NCBI GenBank assembly: GCA_964432875.1
Contig: CAYSPJ010000112.1
Location: 1-16,779, forward strand
Length of the DNA stretch: 16,779 nucleotides
Reading direction: 5' to 3'
Source of the DNA: JACJYE01 sp964432875
GTDB lineage: Bacteria > Bacteroidota > Bacteroidia > Chitinophagales > Saprospiraceae
In this document: in pieces, positions 1 through 7,935 of the stretch
How positions within the stretch are numbered: position 1 is the first letter of the stretch
How the letters are laid out: the number at the start of each line of letters is the position of its first letter
Program-made: the position numbers and the translations under genes
Notes under the pieces: model-generated
What the model saw: only the letters and a program-made list of their open reading frames with translations
What the model was told of the DNA's origin: nothing
Databases searched by the model: none

Positions 1-599
1 CCGTAACCTTCGCGGCCGGCACTGCCGACGTGGACGGCTACCAGGGTACGCTGACGTTTGATGATGACAAGCTGGAACTGGTGGATATCATCGGCGGCTT
101 GGCTAAGGGCGAGAACTTCGGCCTGAGCCGCCTCAGCGAGGGCCTCATCGCTACGAGCTGGAACGGCAAAGCAGAAACTGGGCAGGCGATGTTCAGCCTG
201 GTATTCCGCGCCAAGGCCGATGGCCAGCTGAGCGGGCTGTTGGGGATCAGCAGCCAAATAGTCAAAGCCGAGGCGTACAACCGCTCCGGCGAGTACCTGG
301 ACCTGGCGATCCGCTTCAGCAGCGGCACATTAGCTACGGCCGGCTTTGAGCTGTACCAAAACGTGCCCAACCCCTTCCGGGAGGAGACGGCCATCGGCTT
401 CCATTTACCGGAAGCAGGGCCGGCGACGCTGTCCATCAGCGACGCGGCAGGCCGCCCCTTGCGCTTATTGCGCTTGGATGGGATCAAGGGCTACAACGAA
501 TTGCGCTTCAAGCGCGGCAGCTTGCCCACTGGGGTATTGCAATACACCCTGAAGGCGGGCCGCTACGAAGCCACGAAGATGATGTTGACCGTAGAATAA
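1..599 (+). CDS. 3' end of a secreted protein with cohesin-like and T9SS type A sorting domains (partial)
   Basis: The reading frame is open from the left edge (first full codon at 3) and stops with TAA at 597-599, so 198 C-terminal residues are visible and the start lies outside the window. Visible residues about 1-108 read as a beta-rich cohesin-like fold (GYQGTLTFDDDKLELVDI, then SWNGKAETGQAMFSLVF), as found in giant adhesin-like proteins of Lewinella relatives. Residues about 115-198 are a type IX secretion sorting domain: it opens with FELYQNVPNPF, followed by TAIGFHLP, SISDAAGRPL, and ends KMMLTVE. That domain directs export across the outer membrane and surface attachment or release. 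Base composition is GC-rich (41 of 60 in 421-480), unlike the sugar-utilisation genes downstream. The full domain order and function cannot be told from this fragment. The sorting domain is very likely; the cohesin-like call is moderate. Confidence 0.85.
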   Translation, partial: VTFAAGTADVDGYQGTLTFDDDKLELVDIIGGLAKGENFGLSRLSEGLIATSWNGKAETGQAMFSLVFRAKADGQLSGLLGISSQIVKAEAYNRSGEYLDLAIRFSSGTLATAGFELYQNVPNPFREETAIGFHLPEAGPATLSISDAAGRPLRLLRLDGIKGYNELRFKRGSLPTGVLQYTLKAGRYEATKMMLTVE

Positions 600-611
600 G
601 GATAAGCAGAA

Positions 612-644
612 GGCTGGGGCGCGCCCTCCAAGCGCGCTCCAGCC
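612..644. terminator. Strong hairpin just after the T9SS gene, without a T-run
   Basis: Bases 612-624 (ggctggggcgcgc) pair with 632-644 (gcgcgctccagcc) as a 13-bp stem with one G-T wobble and a 7-base loop. It starts 13 bases after the stop codon, where a terminator or mRNA 3'-end stabiliser would sit, but no T-run follows on the + strand. The loop-proximal part resembles the hairpin at 14351-14377, so it may instead be a dispersed repeat. Confidence 0.5.
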
Positions 645-675
645 CCTCCGCTTCAACCAGCAAAACGAAAAATAA

Positions 676-924
676 TGACCAAAAACCAAGCAGGCTTATG
701 TGGGGAAGGTTGGAGGTGCCCGCCGTAGCGGGCTATCCAGCCGCAGCGTAGCAGTTGAAGGCAGAATAGAGCATGAGAGGTTTTCTGCCCCCCCTAAGTC
801 TCTTGAAGCAAGGAATTTCCACCGCTAGAGGAGTCCCAATCCACTACTAGTGCAGGTGGAAGCCTACATGCAAAGTGACTTTGATTTGCCGCCGGGCAGC
901 CTGACCGCTGCCCGGTTTTTTTTT
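676..924 (+). ncRNA. Candidate structured RNA ending in an intrinsic terminator (speculative)
   Basis: This stretch has no plausible reading frame but holds several local hairpins: 718-733 (gcccgc/gcgggc, loop cgta), 760-789 (ggcagaa pairing with ttctgcc), a longer-range pairing of TTCCACC 817-823 with GGTGGAA 855-861, caaag-tga-ctttg at 871-883, and the terminator at 892-924. The GGTGGAA strand could also fold locally within 852-871, so two alternative structures are possible. No TTTG/TAnnTTTG promoter was found just upstream, so it could be a long 3' UTR of the T9SS gene. It did not match any RNA class I recognise (tRNA, SRP RNA, cobalamin or TPP riboswitch). The 5' end given is arbitrary. 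Confidence 0.3.
892..924 (+). terminator. Intrinsic (Rho-independent) terminator
   Basis: A perfect 9-bp GC-rich stem, ccgggcagc (892-900) with gctgcccgg (907-915), has a 6-base loop and is followed directly by nine T residues (916-924). This is a textbook intrinsic terminator for + strand transcription. It lies about 290 bases past the T9SS gene, so it ends either a long 3' UTR or a separate small transcript. Confidence 0.85.
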
Positions 925-1332
925 ATGATGGGGCCTGCACTTCTTACACCAAGAAGCGTGCCAGTTTTTTTGAAAGGGCGATAAACTTGCGGGGATTTTG
1001 GGATGCTATGGAATGATTCCAAGAAGCTTGTCACGTTTCAGAGCGCACGGCAGAGGGCGGTGGCGTTGGGCACATCGTTCGTAAGGAAGATGCCAGGCAG
1101 GGAGCGTCTGGCAGGATATGTACGGACATCTTAGGGTTCAAGCTGCGTACAGCGCGTTAAAAAGTGTCGGAATGCGGCTGTTCGGAGTGCTGTGGCGGAG
1201 TCCAGGCACTGCTGTTTGCAGTTCATTTGTGTCAAACACAAGAAACAGAGGGGTAGAGAGAAGGATGCGAGGCAGGGCAATGGGTTGCTCCTGTGGGTTC
1301 GTTACACGATATTTCGCTTTTTAATCAGCGGT
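925..1332. other. Non-coding stretch with no recognisable gene
   Basis: No open frame here resembles a protein; the short ones have unnatural composition. A bulged hairpin with seven T residues (937-971) may be a back-up terminator. An imperfect 15-base direct repeat (ccaagaagc followed by gtgcca or ttgtca) occurs at 949-963 and 1019-1033 with two mismatches. Nothing else could be supported. Confidence 0.5.
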
Positions 1333-1364
1333 CTTGTTGGTTTCTTCCGTAGTTGCTACCTTTG
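1333..1364 (+). promoter_or_regulatory. Bacteroidota-type promoter upstream of the ECF sigma gene
   Basis: TACCTTTG at 1357-1364 matches the Bacteroidota -7 consensus TAnnTTTG exactly. A -33-like CTTG lies at 1333-1336, 20 bases upstream; the consensus is TTTG about 19 bases away. It would start a transcript near 1370 with a leader of about 140 bases before the sigma gene ATG. Within the leader, AAAAGT 1441-1446 can pair with ACTTTT 1460-1465, or AACCTA 1455-1460 with TAGGTT 1472-1477. The two pairings exclude each other. Confidence 0.6.
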
Positions 1365-1508
1365 TAGTAGGGCAAAAACAAAGGTTCTTTTTTTTAACGC
1401 TTCTTTGCCATAGGTCGAAGTCGTTTGTTTTGCAACTTGAAAAGTCAGCTCTCAACCTACTTTTCCCTTTTAGGTTAGTGAGGTTTTAAACCAGTGTATA
1501 AATGAAAC

Positions 1509-2102
1509 ATGAAACAGAATCGGAGTGATGAGCAAGAATTATCAGATTTTGAAATCTGGAATCTTTTTCGTTCAGGCAGCGATTCGGCTTTCAACTATAT
1601 CTATCAAAAATACTTTAATAAACTATATAATTATGGTTGCCAATTCACCCAGGATCAATCCTTGGTAGAAGACACATTGCAAGACCTATTTATTGAATTA
1701 AAGCGCAGGTGCGGGCACCTCTCACCAACGGACAAAATTCTGCCCTATTTATACAGCGCCTTTAGACGGAAGATTATTCGTTTCAGAGCCAAACTGAGTA
1801 GGTTTAAGGAGCTTGATTCCAACGATTCATTTCTCATCGTTGCTGGTGTCGATGAATTCATTATCAAAGATGAGGAAGAAAGGGAGAACTATTTGAGATT
1901 ACAAAAAGCGCTCAACGAGTTGCCTGAAAAATATCGTGAAATCATTTACCTGTTCTATTACGAAAACTTATCCTATGAGGAAATTCAGGAGATACAGGGC
2001 TTTGCCAACATAAAATCGGCCAGGAATCTATTGTATAAAGCGGTCAATACCCTAAGGATGCGGATTGCCCCGTTTTTCCTGTTGCTGTCGCTTTGCCCAT
2101 AG
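1509..2102 (+). CDS. ECF RNA polymerase sigma factor, SusC/FecI-like type
   Basis: This 197-residue protein is of normal size for an extracytoplasmic-function sigma factor, which would direct RNA polymerase to the PUL promoters when FecR releases it. Region 2 spans about residues 27-92 (AFNYIYQKYFNKLYNYG, then VEDTLQDLFIELKRR), binding core polymerase and the -10 region. Region 4 spans about 132-186 (LNELPEKYREIIYLFYYENLSYEEI, then the SARNLLYKAVNTLR recognition helix). The pattern matches the sigma-70 group expanded in Bacteroides and paired with FecR and SusC. The protein ends in a short hydrophobic tail (APFFLLLSLCP). ATG 1509 gives the full region 2; another ATG at 1502 is out of frame. 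The gene is very AT-rich (19 GC in 1561-1620). A FecR gene lies downstream, separated from it by a lipoprotein gene. Family call is firm; the regulon is inferred. Confidence 0.93.
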   Translation: MKQNRSDEQELSDFEIWNLFRSGSDSAFNYIYQKYFNKLYNYGCQFTQDQSLVEDTLQDLFIELKRRCGHLSPTDKILPYLYSAFRRKIIRFRAKLSRFKELDSNDSFLIVAGVDEFIIKDEEERENYLRLQKALNELPEKYREIIYLFYYENLSYEEIQEIQGFANIKSARNLLYKAVNTLRMRIAPFFLLLSLCP

Positions 2103-2246
2103 GCTTGTGGATGCCAGTATTGTTCATCGGTGTCACGGCGAAGTCCGGGGAGGATCGGGTGACTAAAAAAAAGTTTACGAAAAGTGATGTCATTTTCAAG
2201 GTGCCTGTCCTATGCAGGTAGATGAAACCATTTACCTTAATCCGTG

Positions 2247-2298
2247 AAGGTTTTTTGTAGTTTCCGGTAAATCAAGTTGCTATGAAAAGGTTTTTTGT
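2247..2298 (+). repeat. Pair of 12-bp direct repeats upstream of the lipoprotein gene
   Basis: AAGGTTTTTTGT occurs at 2247-2258 and again at 2287-2298, exactly 40 bases apart (about four helical turns), both followed within two bases by TTTC. They lie 124 and 84 bases upstream of the proposed ATG at 2371. They could be binding sites for a regulator or parts of promoters recognised by the ECF sigma factor; no TAnnTTTG element sits at the right distance. Chance is possible because they are T-rich. Confidence 0.4.
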
Positions 2299-2370
2299 TT
2301 CAATTTTTTGATTTACAATTAGTTGCAAAAGATGTTTACGAGTTTTGGCACCTTTAAAAATGAAAAAATT

Positions 2371-3327
2371 ATGAAAGCACTGATGAGATTTGTACCGCTG
2401 TTACTGGTAGCATTCAGCGTTCTGGTCCTGTCCAATTGTGAAAAGGACGACCCCAAACCATTAGACACCCTGAAAGCGAAGATTGATGTTTCGGGGATCA
2501 CCTTTGTTACAGACCTCAATTCTATTGACGGCAGAAGGATCAAAGCCGGCCAATCCATCACATTGGCTGATGGAAGCGAAGGGGCGCCGGATAAATGGGA
2601 GTGGGAGTTTTCAGATGGCACTCCGACGAAAACCACCAAAGATGTCAGCGCTTCCTGGCCTGATGCCATTGGCCAGGTGACCATTACGCTCACCGTTACC
2701 CGTACGGCAGATGGGGCAACGGATACGGACGAAGTGGTAATTCAGGTTGGACCGGTTGAAATATTGGACAGGGCGGTCTATGGATTCGAACCAAGAGCCA
2801 ACTTAGTAGCCATTGATAAATGGTTTTTGTGGACCCCCAACGACGGATCGGTTACCAAGTCGCTCCAAACTTCCGATGGCGCCAATGGGACTTCACATTC
2901 CTTGAAGCTGACGGCGGCTTCAAATTACGGTGAGCTCCAGCTGCGACCACATGAAAATGGGGGGGAGTTTCTGGCATCGCTCAAGTCAAACAAAACCTAC
3001 GTTTTTAGTTTCTATATGAAGGCTAGCGAAGCCTTCACCTTTTCTGAGGTCAGCATATTAAATGTTAAGAATGATGACCCCAAAGAAGGCTGGTACACGC
3101 CACTTTGGACCGGCGACGCCGCTATTGAAGACCCACAAGTGACTACCAGTTGGAAAAAGTTTACCTATGAATTCACAGTGGCTGATCTAGCTACATTTGC
3201 AGATGTCGGCTATGCCGACGGCGTTGCCAACAATGCAGGGCCTTTCTTTAAGCATTTTGCGTCCTTCGCCGGTGCTGAACTGGTGGTTTGGATTGACGAG
3301 ATGTCTCTGAAAGAAAAAGAACTCTAA
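2371..3327 (+). CDS. PKD plus CBM-like surface lipoprotein (probable surface glycan-binding protein)
   Basis: Starting at ATG 2371 (MKALMRFVPLLLVAFSVLVL) gives 318 residues with a lipoprotein signal ending LSNC; Cys23 would carry the lipid. Asn at the -1 site is a little unusual. The frame is open farther up to a TTG at 2323, but that would bury the signal peptide. Residues about 36-128 look like a PKD/Ig-like beta sandwich (WEWEFSDGTPTKTTKDVSASWP, then GQVTITLTVTRTADG). Residues about 131-318 look like a jelly-roll carbohydrate-binding domain: YGFEPRANL, SYMKASEAF-type strands, and a closing VVWIDEMSLKE. No catalytic signature is visible. This fits a surface protein that captures glycan for SusC/SusD, like SusE/SusF, but its place between the sigma and FecR genes is unusual. 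The role is inferred from architecture and position. Confidence 0.75.
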   Translation: MKALMRFVPLLLVAFSVLVLSNCEKDDPKPLDTLKAKIDVSGITFVTDLNSIDGRRIKAGQSITLADGSEGAPDKWEWEFSDGTPTKTTKDVSASWPDAIGQVTITLTVTRTADGATDTDEVVIQVGPVEILDRAVYGFEPRANLVAIDKWFLWTPNDGSVTKSLQTSDGANGTSHSLKLTAASNYGELQLRPHENGGEFLASLKSNKTYVFSFYMKASEAFTFSEVSILNVKNDDPKEGWYTPLWTGDAAIEDPQVTTSWKKFTYEFTVADLATFADVGYADGVANNAGPFFKHFASFAGAELVVWIDEMSLKEKEL

Positions 3328-3526
3328 GGTTTGCTTTAGTTTCATACATAGTCAGCTTATTTTTGTCCTGGGGTTTGCGGGTAGGTTGATAGTTTTCGTC
3401 GCTGTGTACTAACTGCCGTCAGCCTGCCCGTTGAAACCTTTGCAGATGTTCCAACAGGGAACTGGTGCAAGCCATCTGGTCTTGAACGGAGTGATTGGCG
3501 AAGTGATAAGTTAAAATTGAATCGAA

Positions 3527-4546
3527 TTGGAGCATACATATAATGATATTGAAGCTTTTCTGATGGATGAGTCTTTCCGGAATTGGGTCAACAGCCCAAC
3601 GCCTGAATCAGATGCCCATTGGAAATCATGGATAGAGGCCAATCCGACAAAAGTTGATTTGGTCAATCAGTCCAGAAAGATGATTCAATCTTTACACTTC
3701 AAAGAATTCCAACCAGATTCAGGTTTAAAAGAGCGCATCCTTCAAAACATACGACTTCAAACACAGCCTCAACGCAAATATGAGGTATTCCTGAATGCCC
3801 GGTATATAATTGCGGCAGTACTGATTGTTGCTTTGGGTATTGGAGCAATGCTATACTTCCATTCCGCAGAAAAACAACAGGAAGAGCCTGTTGCTGTGGT
3901 TCCTTACCTTATTCAGAAAAGCAATTCGGCGGGCGTCAAGTCTAAGCACATTTTGCCGGATGGTTCTACTGTTTTTTTGAACGCGGCTAGCTCGATCGAA
4001 TACCCAAAGGCATTTGGAGCCGACGCCCGGATAGTTAAACTACAGGGCGAGGCATTCTTTGAGGTGGCGAAAGACGTACACAGGCCGTTCAAGGTCAGGG
4101 TGGAGGAATTTGAAGTGGCGGTTCTCGGAACCGCGTTCAACATTAACGCCAATCTAAAATCGCCAGAGGTGGCTTTAGTGGAAGGAAAAGTAAAGCTTAC
4201 GGCAGGGCTGTCTGGTACTTCGTTGGAGTTAGCTCCAGGGCAAATGGCGGTGTTCAATAAGGATCAAAATGCGTTCACTTCCACCACTTTCGATACAGAA
4301 TATATAACGGGATGGAAAGACGGCTACCTGATGTTTAAAGATGCTACGCTGGATGAGGTTATTGAGAAGCTGCATGCCTGGTACGGCATTGATATTGCGG
4401 TGACCAACAAATCAAAATCCGGCGAATGGTCATATACCGGAAGCTTCAAGAATGAAAGTTTGGAGAATGTGCTGTTAAACATGAACATCCTCCGGGACTT
4501 TGAGTACATAATCAAGGATGACTCTCTGATTATTTCGTTTCGATAA
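3527..4546 (+). CDS. FecR-family anti-sigma factor
   Basis: This inner-membrane protein of 339 residues would hold the ECF sigma factor inactive and release it on a signal from the SusC transporter. The cytoplasmic N-terminal part (1-90; YNDIEAFLMDESFRNWV, then PESDAHWKSWIEANP) is typical of Bacteroidota FecR proteins. One membrane helix follows (about 92-112, YIIAAVLIVALGIGAMLYF). The periplasmic FecR domain lies at about 130-225 (KHILPDGSTVFLNAASSIEYP, then GEAFFEVAKDVHRPF and VLGTAFNI). The C-terminal DUF4974/STN-like domain runs from about 265 to 339. The start is placed at TTG 3527 because it keeps the conserved N-terminus; the next ATG (3563) would remove YNDIEAFL. The gene lies 36 bases before susC and probably opens the operon. 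No clear promoter was found in the 199 bases before it. Confidence 0.92.
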   Translation: MEHTYNDIEAFLMDESFRNWVNSPTPESDAHWKSWIEANPTKVDLVNQSRKMIQSLHFKEFQPDSGLKERILQNIRLQTQPQRKYEVFLNARYIIAAVLIVALGIGAMLYFHSAEKQQEEPVAVVPYLIQKSNSAGVKSKHILPDGSTVFLNAASSIEYPKAFGADARIVKLQGEAFFEVAKDVHRPFKVRVEEFEVAVLGTAFNINANLKSPEVALVEGKVKLTAGLSGTSLELAPGQMAVFNKDQNAFTSTTFDTEYITGWKDGYLMFKDATLDEVIEKLHAWYGIDIAVTNKSKSGEWSYTGSFKNESLENVLLNMNILRDFEYIIKDDSLIISFR

Positions 4547-4582
4547 AGCATCGATTTTTTTCAAATAGAAAATAATCTTAAA

Positions 4583-7500
4583 ATGTCAACACTGCAATCA
4601 GACCGACTGAAGGCTTGTCTGGTCATGATATTTCTTTTCCAGATACTAACGGCCTATAGCTCAAATGCTCAAAACGACATTCCTTCTAATTTAAAAAACA
4701 TTGCGCTTGGGGCCACCGGGAGCCTTAAAGTAGAATACATCTTTGCGTTGATTGAGAAACATTCAGATTTCACGTTTGCCTATCACAAGGGAGACTTGGG
4801 GAAATCTTTGGATGCCGTCGTATGGATCAGCCCCCAGGAGGCGAATGCTTATCAGGCGCTCATGGCTGTTTCAAAAGCAGAAAAATTAATTTACAAGCGG
4901 ATTAACAATACGATTAATGTATTGAAAGATCAGTCATTACCAGAACCGGGCCTCATTGAAGAAGAAGAAGAAAAGAGAAATTACACGGTTCGTGGAAAAG
5001 TTTTTGATGAAAACGGGGATGCTCTTCCCGGCGTAAATATTATTCTCAAAGGGACGTATATAGGCACCAGCACCGAGCCGGATGGTAGCTTTTCGCTTGA
5101 GGTTCCCGATGGAGAACAGGTGCTCGTTATCAGTTTCGTGGGGTATGTCACGCGCGAAGTTTTGGTATCCCGGGATAAAGCATTCGTTAATATAGCGCTG
5201 CAACCGGATATTGAATCGCTTGAAGAAGTGGTGGTGATAGGCTATGGTGAGCAGCGGAAAGTATCCATAACAGGTTCAGTGGTGAAAATTGAAAACAAGG
5301 AAATTAACCAAACCAAAGCCGCCAATGTCGCAGATGGTCTTACAGGCAGAGTGCCGGGCTTGGTCATCAATGCAAGAGGTGGGGAGCCTGGTCGGGAGAG
5401 TATGGAGATATTAATCCGGGGAAAAGCGACTACAGGCGATGCTTCTCCCCTTTTTGTGATTGACGGGGTTGCGAACAGAGGCAGTTTTGAACGATTAAAT
5501 CCGGAGGATATCGAGAGCATTACCATTTTGAAGGATGCCTCAGCGGCCATTTATGGAGCACAGGCAGCCAATGGCGTTATCCTGGTTACTACCAGGCGTG
5601 GATCGGAGGGCAAGCCTAAATTCAGCTACAGCAACTCCCTGGGCTCTACGCAGCCCGCCAAGCGGCAGACGCTGATGAACGCCCCGCAATATCTCACCTG
5701 GCTGGACGAACAGAATAGCAGAAACAACCGGCCGCAGATTTATCAGAACATCATCAGGGACTACAACAATGGAGAAAACGATTCGAATATTTGGGCAGAC
5801 ACCGACTGGTGGTCTGAGGCAATGGATACCTGGAGCCCACAGGCACAGCACAATTTAAGCCTCTCTGGCGGTTCAGCCAGTTTCAAATACTATGTTTCCG
5901 GGCAGCATCTTTATCAGGATGCCAACTTTAAGGGTTCGCAATTTGGTTTTCGCCAGAGTAATATTCGATCAAATATTGATATTCAGGTTACGCCTTACCT
6001 GGAAATTGGTTTGGATCTGGCCGGCAGGTTTGAGAACACGGAAGGTTCTGGCGGTGTCGAAGGATTAATCCGGGGGATTTACAACATGGCTCCTTTTGAA
6101 GCGCCTTATTACAATAACGGGTTGCTCAGAAACACCAGTAAGGGCAATATACTTCCGGGTAGTAACGGACAAAATGGAGGGACAGCAACCAACAGACAGG
6201 TTTACAATAATAAATTGAGCGCGACCCTCTCCCTCGACAAGTGGATCAAGGGGGTGTCTTTAAACGGATTCGCAGCCATCGATATGCTCAACCAGGACAG
6301 AAGGGTGCTTCAAAGGCCCTACGACATTTTTTTCCTGAACAGCAGCGGGGAATATGAGAATCTTCGCGCCAATACCGGCAACATTCAGTTGTTCCAACAA
6401 ACCGATCAGGAACTTAGTCAAACCCTTCATGCCCGAATCAATTATGCCCGTGATTTCGGGAAACATCGGGTTGGCGGATTTGTCGCTTATGAGCAAAATC
6501 AAGTCGAAGGAGAGTATGTGGCAGCTTCCCGAATGAACCTGATTTCAGAGGATTTGCCGTATTTGTTCACCGGCTCTCAGTCCAACCTGACCAATGACGG
6601 CCGCGGCTGGCAATCCGCACGCGTTAATTATTTTGGCAGGCTCAACTACGCATACGATGAACGCTACCTACTTGAATTCACGCTCAGAAGAGATGGTTCA
6701 CAAAATTTCAGTACATTCAAACGTTTTGGTTCGTTTCCGGGAGTTTCTGTCGGATGGCGGGTTTCAGAAGAAGGTTTTTGGAACAGTGACCTGATTAGCT
6801 CACTTAAACTGAGGAGTTCTTGGGGCCGATTGGGTAACGACCGGGTGAGTAACTTCCAATATCTTCAAATCTATAACGTGGTACCCGCTGCGGTATTGGG
6901 TGAAGACCCTGTACCGGGCATTGGCCTTACACCCGGAAGAACGCCGAATCCTGACATCACCTGGGAAACAGCCGAAAAAGCGAATTTCGGTATCGATGCA
7001 TCTCTGATAAACGGGCTGCTCAGTTTGACGGTAGATGCATTTTATGAGCAGCGTGCAGATATTCTTGCCAGAAGAAATGCTTCGGTCCCGCTTTATACCG
7101 GAATCGAGCTGCCGGATGAGAATATCGGAAAAACCAAAAACAAGGGCATCGAGGTGGCTGCGTTATACAGACGAACAATTTTTAAAAAACTTCAGTATCG
7201 CATCGGCGGCCAGTTTACTTATGCGAAAAATGAAATCGTATTTATTGATGAATCTCCTTTTGTGCCAGCTTATCAAAGAAGAGAAGGAAGCCCCATTGAT
7301 TACTTACTCGTTTATCGGGCAAATGGCCTGTATCAAAATTACGAGCAAATCAACAGCGGGCCACATTTCCCGGATGCCAAGCCCGGAGACGTTCGCTTTG
7401 AAGATGTAAACAACGATGGCCGTTTAGATGCCGACGATCGGGTTTTGCTGCCCTTCGGCCCCACGCCCAGAGTCGTGTATGGGCTTTCGTTGGGTGCAAG

Positions 7501-7927
7501 CTGGAAGGGGTTTGAATTCAACGCATTCTTTCAGGGGCAGGCAGGCGCCAGCACTATTTACCGCCCCTGGGATGTAAATCAGGACGCGTGGTACTTTGAG
7601 AACCGATGGATTTCGGAGGAGGCAACCCCCAATGCCGTCAGCCCTGCTGCCTGGGATATGTCCAGCAGTACTATACAGAACGTATCCACGATCTGGGTGA
7701 AAAAGAACAATTTCATAAGGATCAAGAATGTTGAGCTGGCCTATACGCTGCCTGAAAAGCTGACGAGTCAACTCAAAATCACCAACTTGCGGTTCTTTGT
7801 CAGCGGCTTCAACCTGGGCTTTATCTACAATTCAGTCGGGCTTTACGATCCGGAGAGCCGATCGGATACAGGATGGTACTACCCGCAGCAACGAGTTGTT
7901 TCAACAGGCTTATCCATAACACTTTAA
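4583..7927 (+). CDS. SusC/RagA-family TonB-dependent outer-membrane transporter with STN signalling domain
   Basis: At 1114 residues this is a full-length SusC-type channel that imports glycan pieces across the outer membrane using TonB energy. In order: a signal peptide (1-30, ending SSNAQ); an STN domain (about 50-116, FALIEKHSDFTFAYHKGD), the part that contacts FecR; a carboxypeptidase-regulatory-like domain (about 134-207, VRGKVFDENGDALPGVNI); a TonB-box-like stretch with the SusC signature (EEVVVIGYG, 214-222); a plug (about 224-340, with PLFVIDGV and ILKDASAAIYGAQAANGVILVTT); and a long beta barrel ending QQRVVSTGLSITL. An STN domain in a SusC protein next to a sigma/FecR pair marks a transporter that also reports substrate. 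A run of glutamates (126-130) links STN to the next domain. ATG 4583 is supported by the signal peptide. SusD starts 8 bases after the stop. Confidence 0.96.
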   Translation: MSTLQSDRLKACLVMIFLFQILTAYSSNAQNDIPSNLKNIALGATGSLKVEYIFALIEKHSDFTFAYHKGDLGKSLDAVVWISPQEANAYQALMAVSKAEKLIYKRINNTINVLKDQSLPEPGLIEEEEEKRNYTVRGKVFDENGDALPGVNIILKGTYIGTSTEPDGSFSLEVPDGEQVLVISFVGYVTREVLVSRDKAFVNIALQPDIESLEEVVVIGYGEQRKVSITGSVVKIENKEINQTKAANVADGLTGRVPGLVINARGGEPGRESMEILIRGKATTGDASPLFVIDGVANRGSFERLNPEDIESITILKDASAAIYGAQAANGVILVTTRRGSEGKPKFSYSNSLGSTQPAKRQTLMNAPQYLTWLDEQNSRNNRPQIYQNIIRDYNNGENDSNIWADTDWWSEAMDTWSPQAQHNLSLSGGSASFKYYVSGQHLYQDANFKGSQFGFRQSNIRSNIDIQVTPYLEIGLDLAGRFENTEGSGGVEGLIRGIYNMAPFEAPYYNNGLLRNTSKGNILPGSNGQNGGTATNRQVYNNKLSATLSLDKWIKGVSLNGFAAIDMLNQDRRVLQRPYDIFFLNSSGEYENLRANTGNIQLFQQTDQELSQTLHARINYARDFGKHRVGGFVAYEQNQVEGEYVAASRMNLISEDLPYLFTGSQSNLTNDGRGWQSARVNYFGRLNYAYDERYLLEFTLRRDGSQNFSTFKRFGSFPGVSVGWRVSEEGFWNSDLISSLKLRSSWGRLGNDRVSNFQYLQIYNVVPAAVLGEDPVPGIGLTPGRTPNPDITWETAEKANFGIDASLINGLLSLTVDAFYEQRADILARRNASVPLYTGIELPDENIGKTKNKGIEVAALYRRTIFKKLQYRIGGQFTYAKNEIVFIDESPFVPAYQRREGSPIDYLLVYRANGLYQNYEQINSGPHFPDAKPGDVRFEDVNNDGRLDADDRVLLPFGPTPRVVYGLSLGASWKGFEFNAFFQGQAGASTIYRPWDVNQDAWYFENRWISEEATPNAVSPAAWDMSSSTIQNVSTIWVKKNNFIRIKNVELAYTLPEKLTSQLKITNLRFFVSGFNLGFIYNSVGLYDPESRSDTGWYYPQQRVVSTGLSITL

Positions 7928-7935
7928 ATGCCAAC

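Noticed and set aside
676..915. Known riboswitch or SRP RNA in the hairpin-rich stretch
   Set aside because: None of the conserved boxes of cobalamin, TPP or SAM riboswitches, nor the SRP tetraloop region, could be found, and no gene follows within 580 bases.
937..971. Second intrinsic terminator (GCAC-TTCTT with AAGAA-GC-GTGC, then T7)
   Set aside because: The stem needs a two-base bulge and three bases separate it from the T-run; kept only as a possible back-up to the strong terminator at 892-924.
1118..1413. Two short open frames in the gap before the sigma gene
   Set aside because: They are under 75 codons with unnatural composition; one runs through the promoter at 1357-1364.
2323..2370. 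Upstream TTG start for the PKD lipoprotein
   Set aside because: It adds 16 residues before the lipoprotein signal peptide, which would then not be N-terminal.
7873..7935. Upstream ATG for SusD inside the susC gene
   Set aside because: It would bury the lipoprotein signal behind 21 residues encoded in susC sequence; ATG 7936 gives a standard lipoprotein start.
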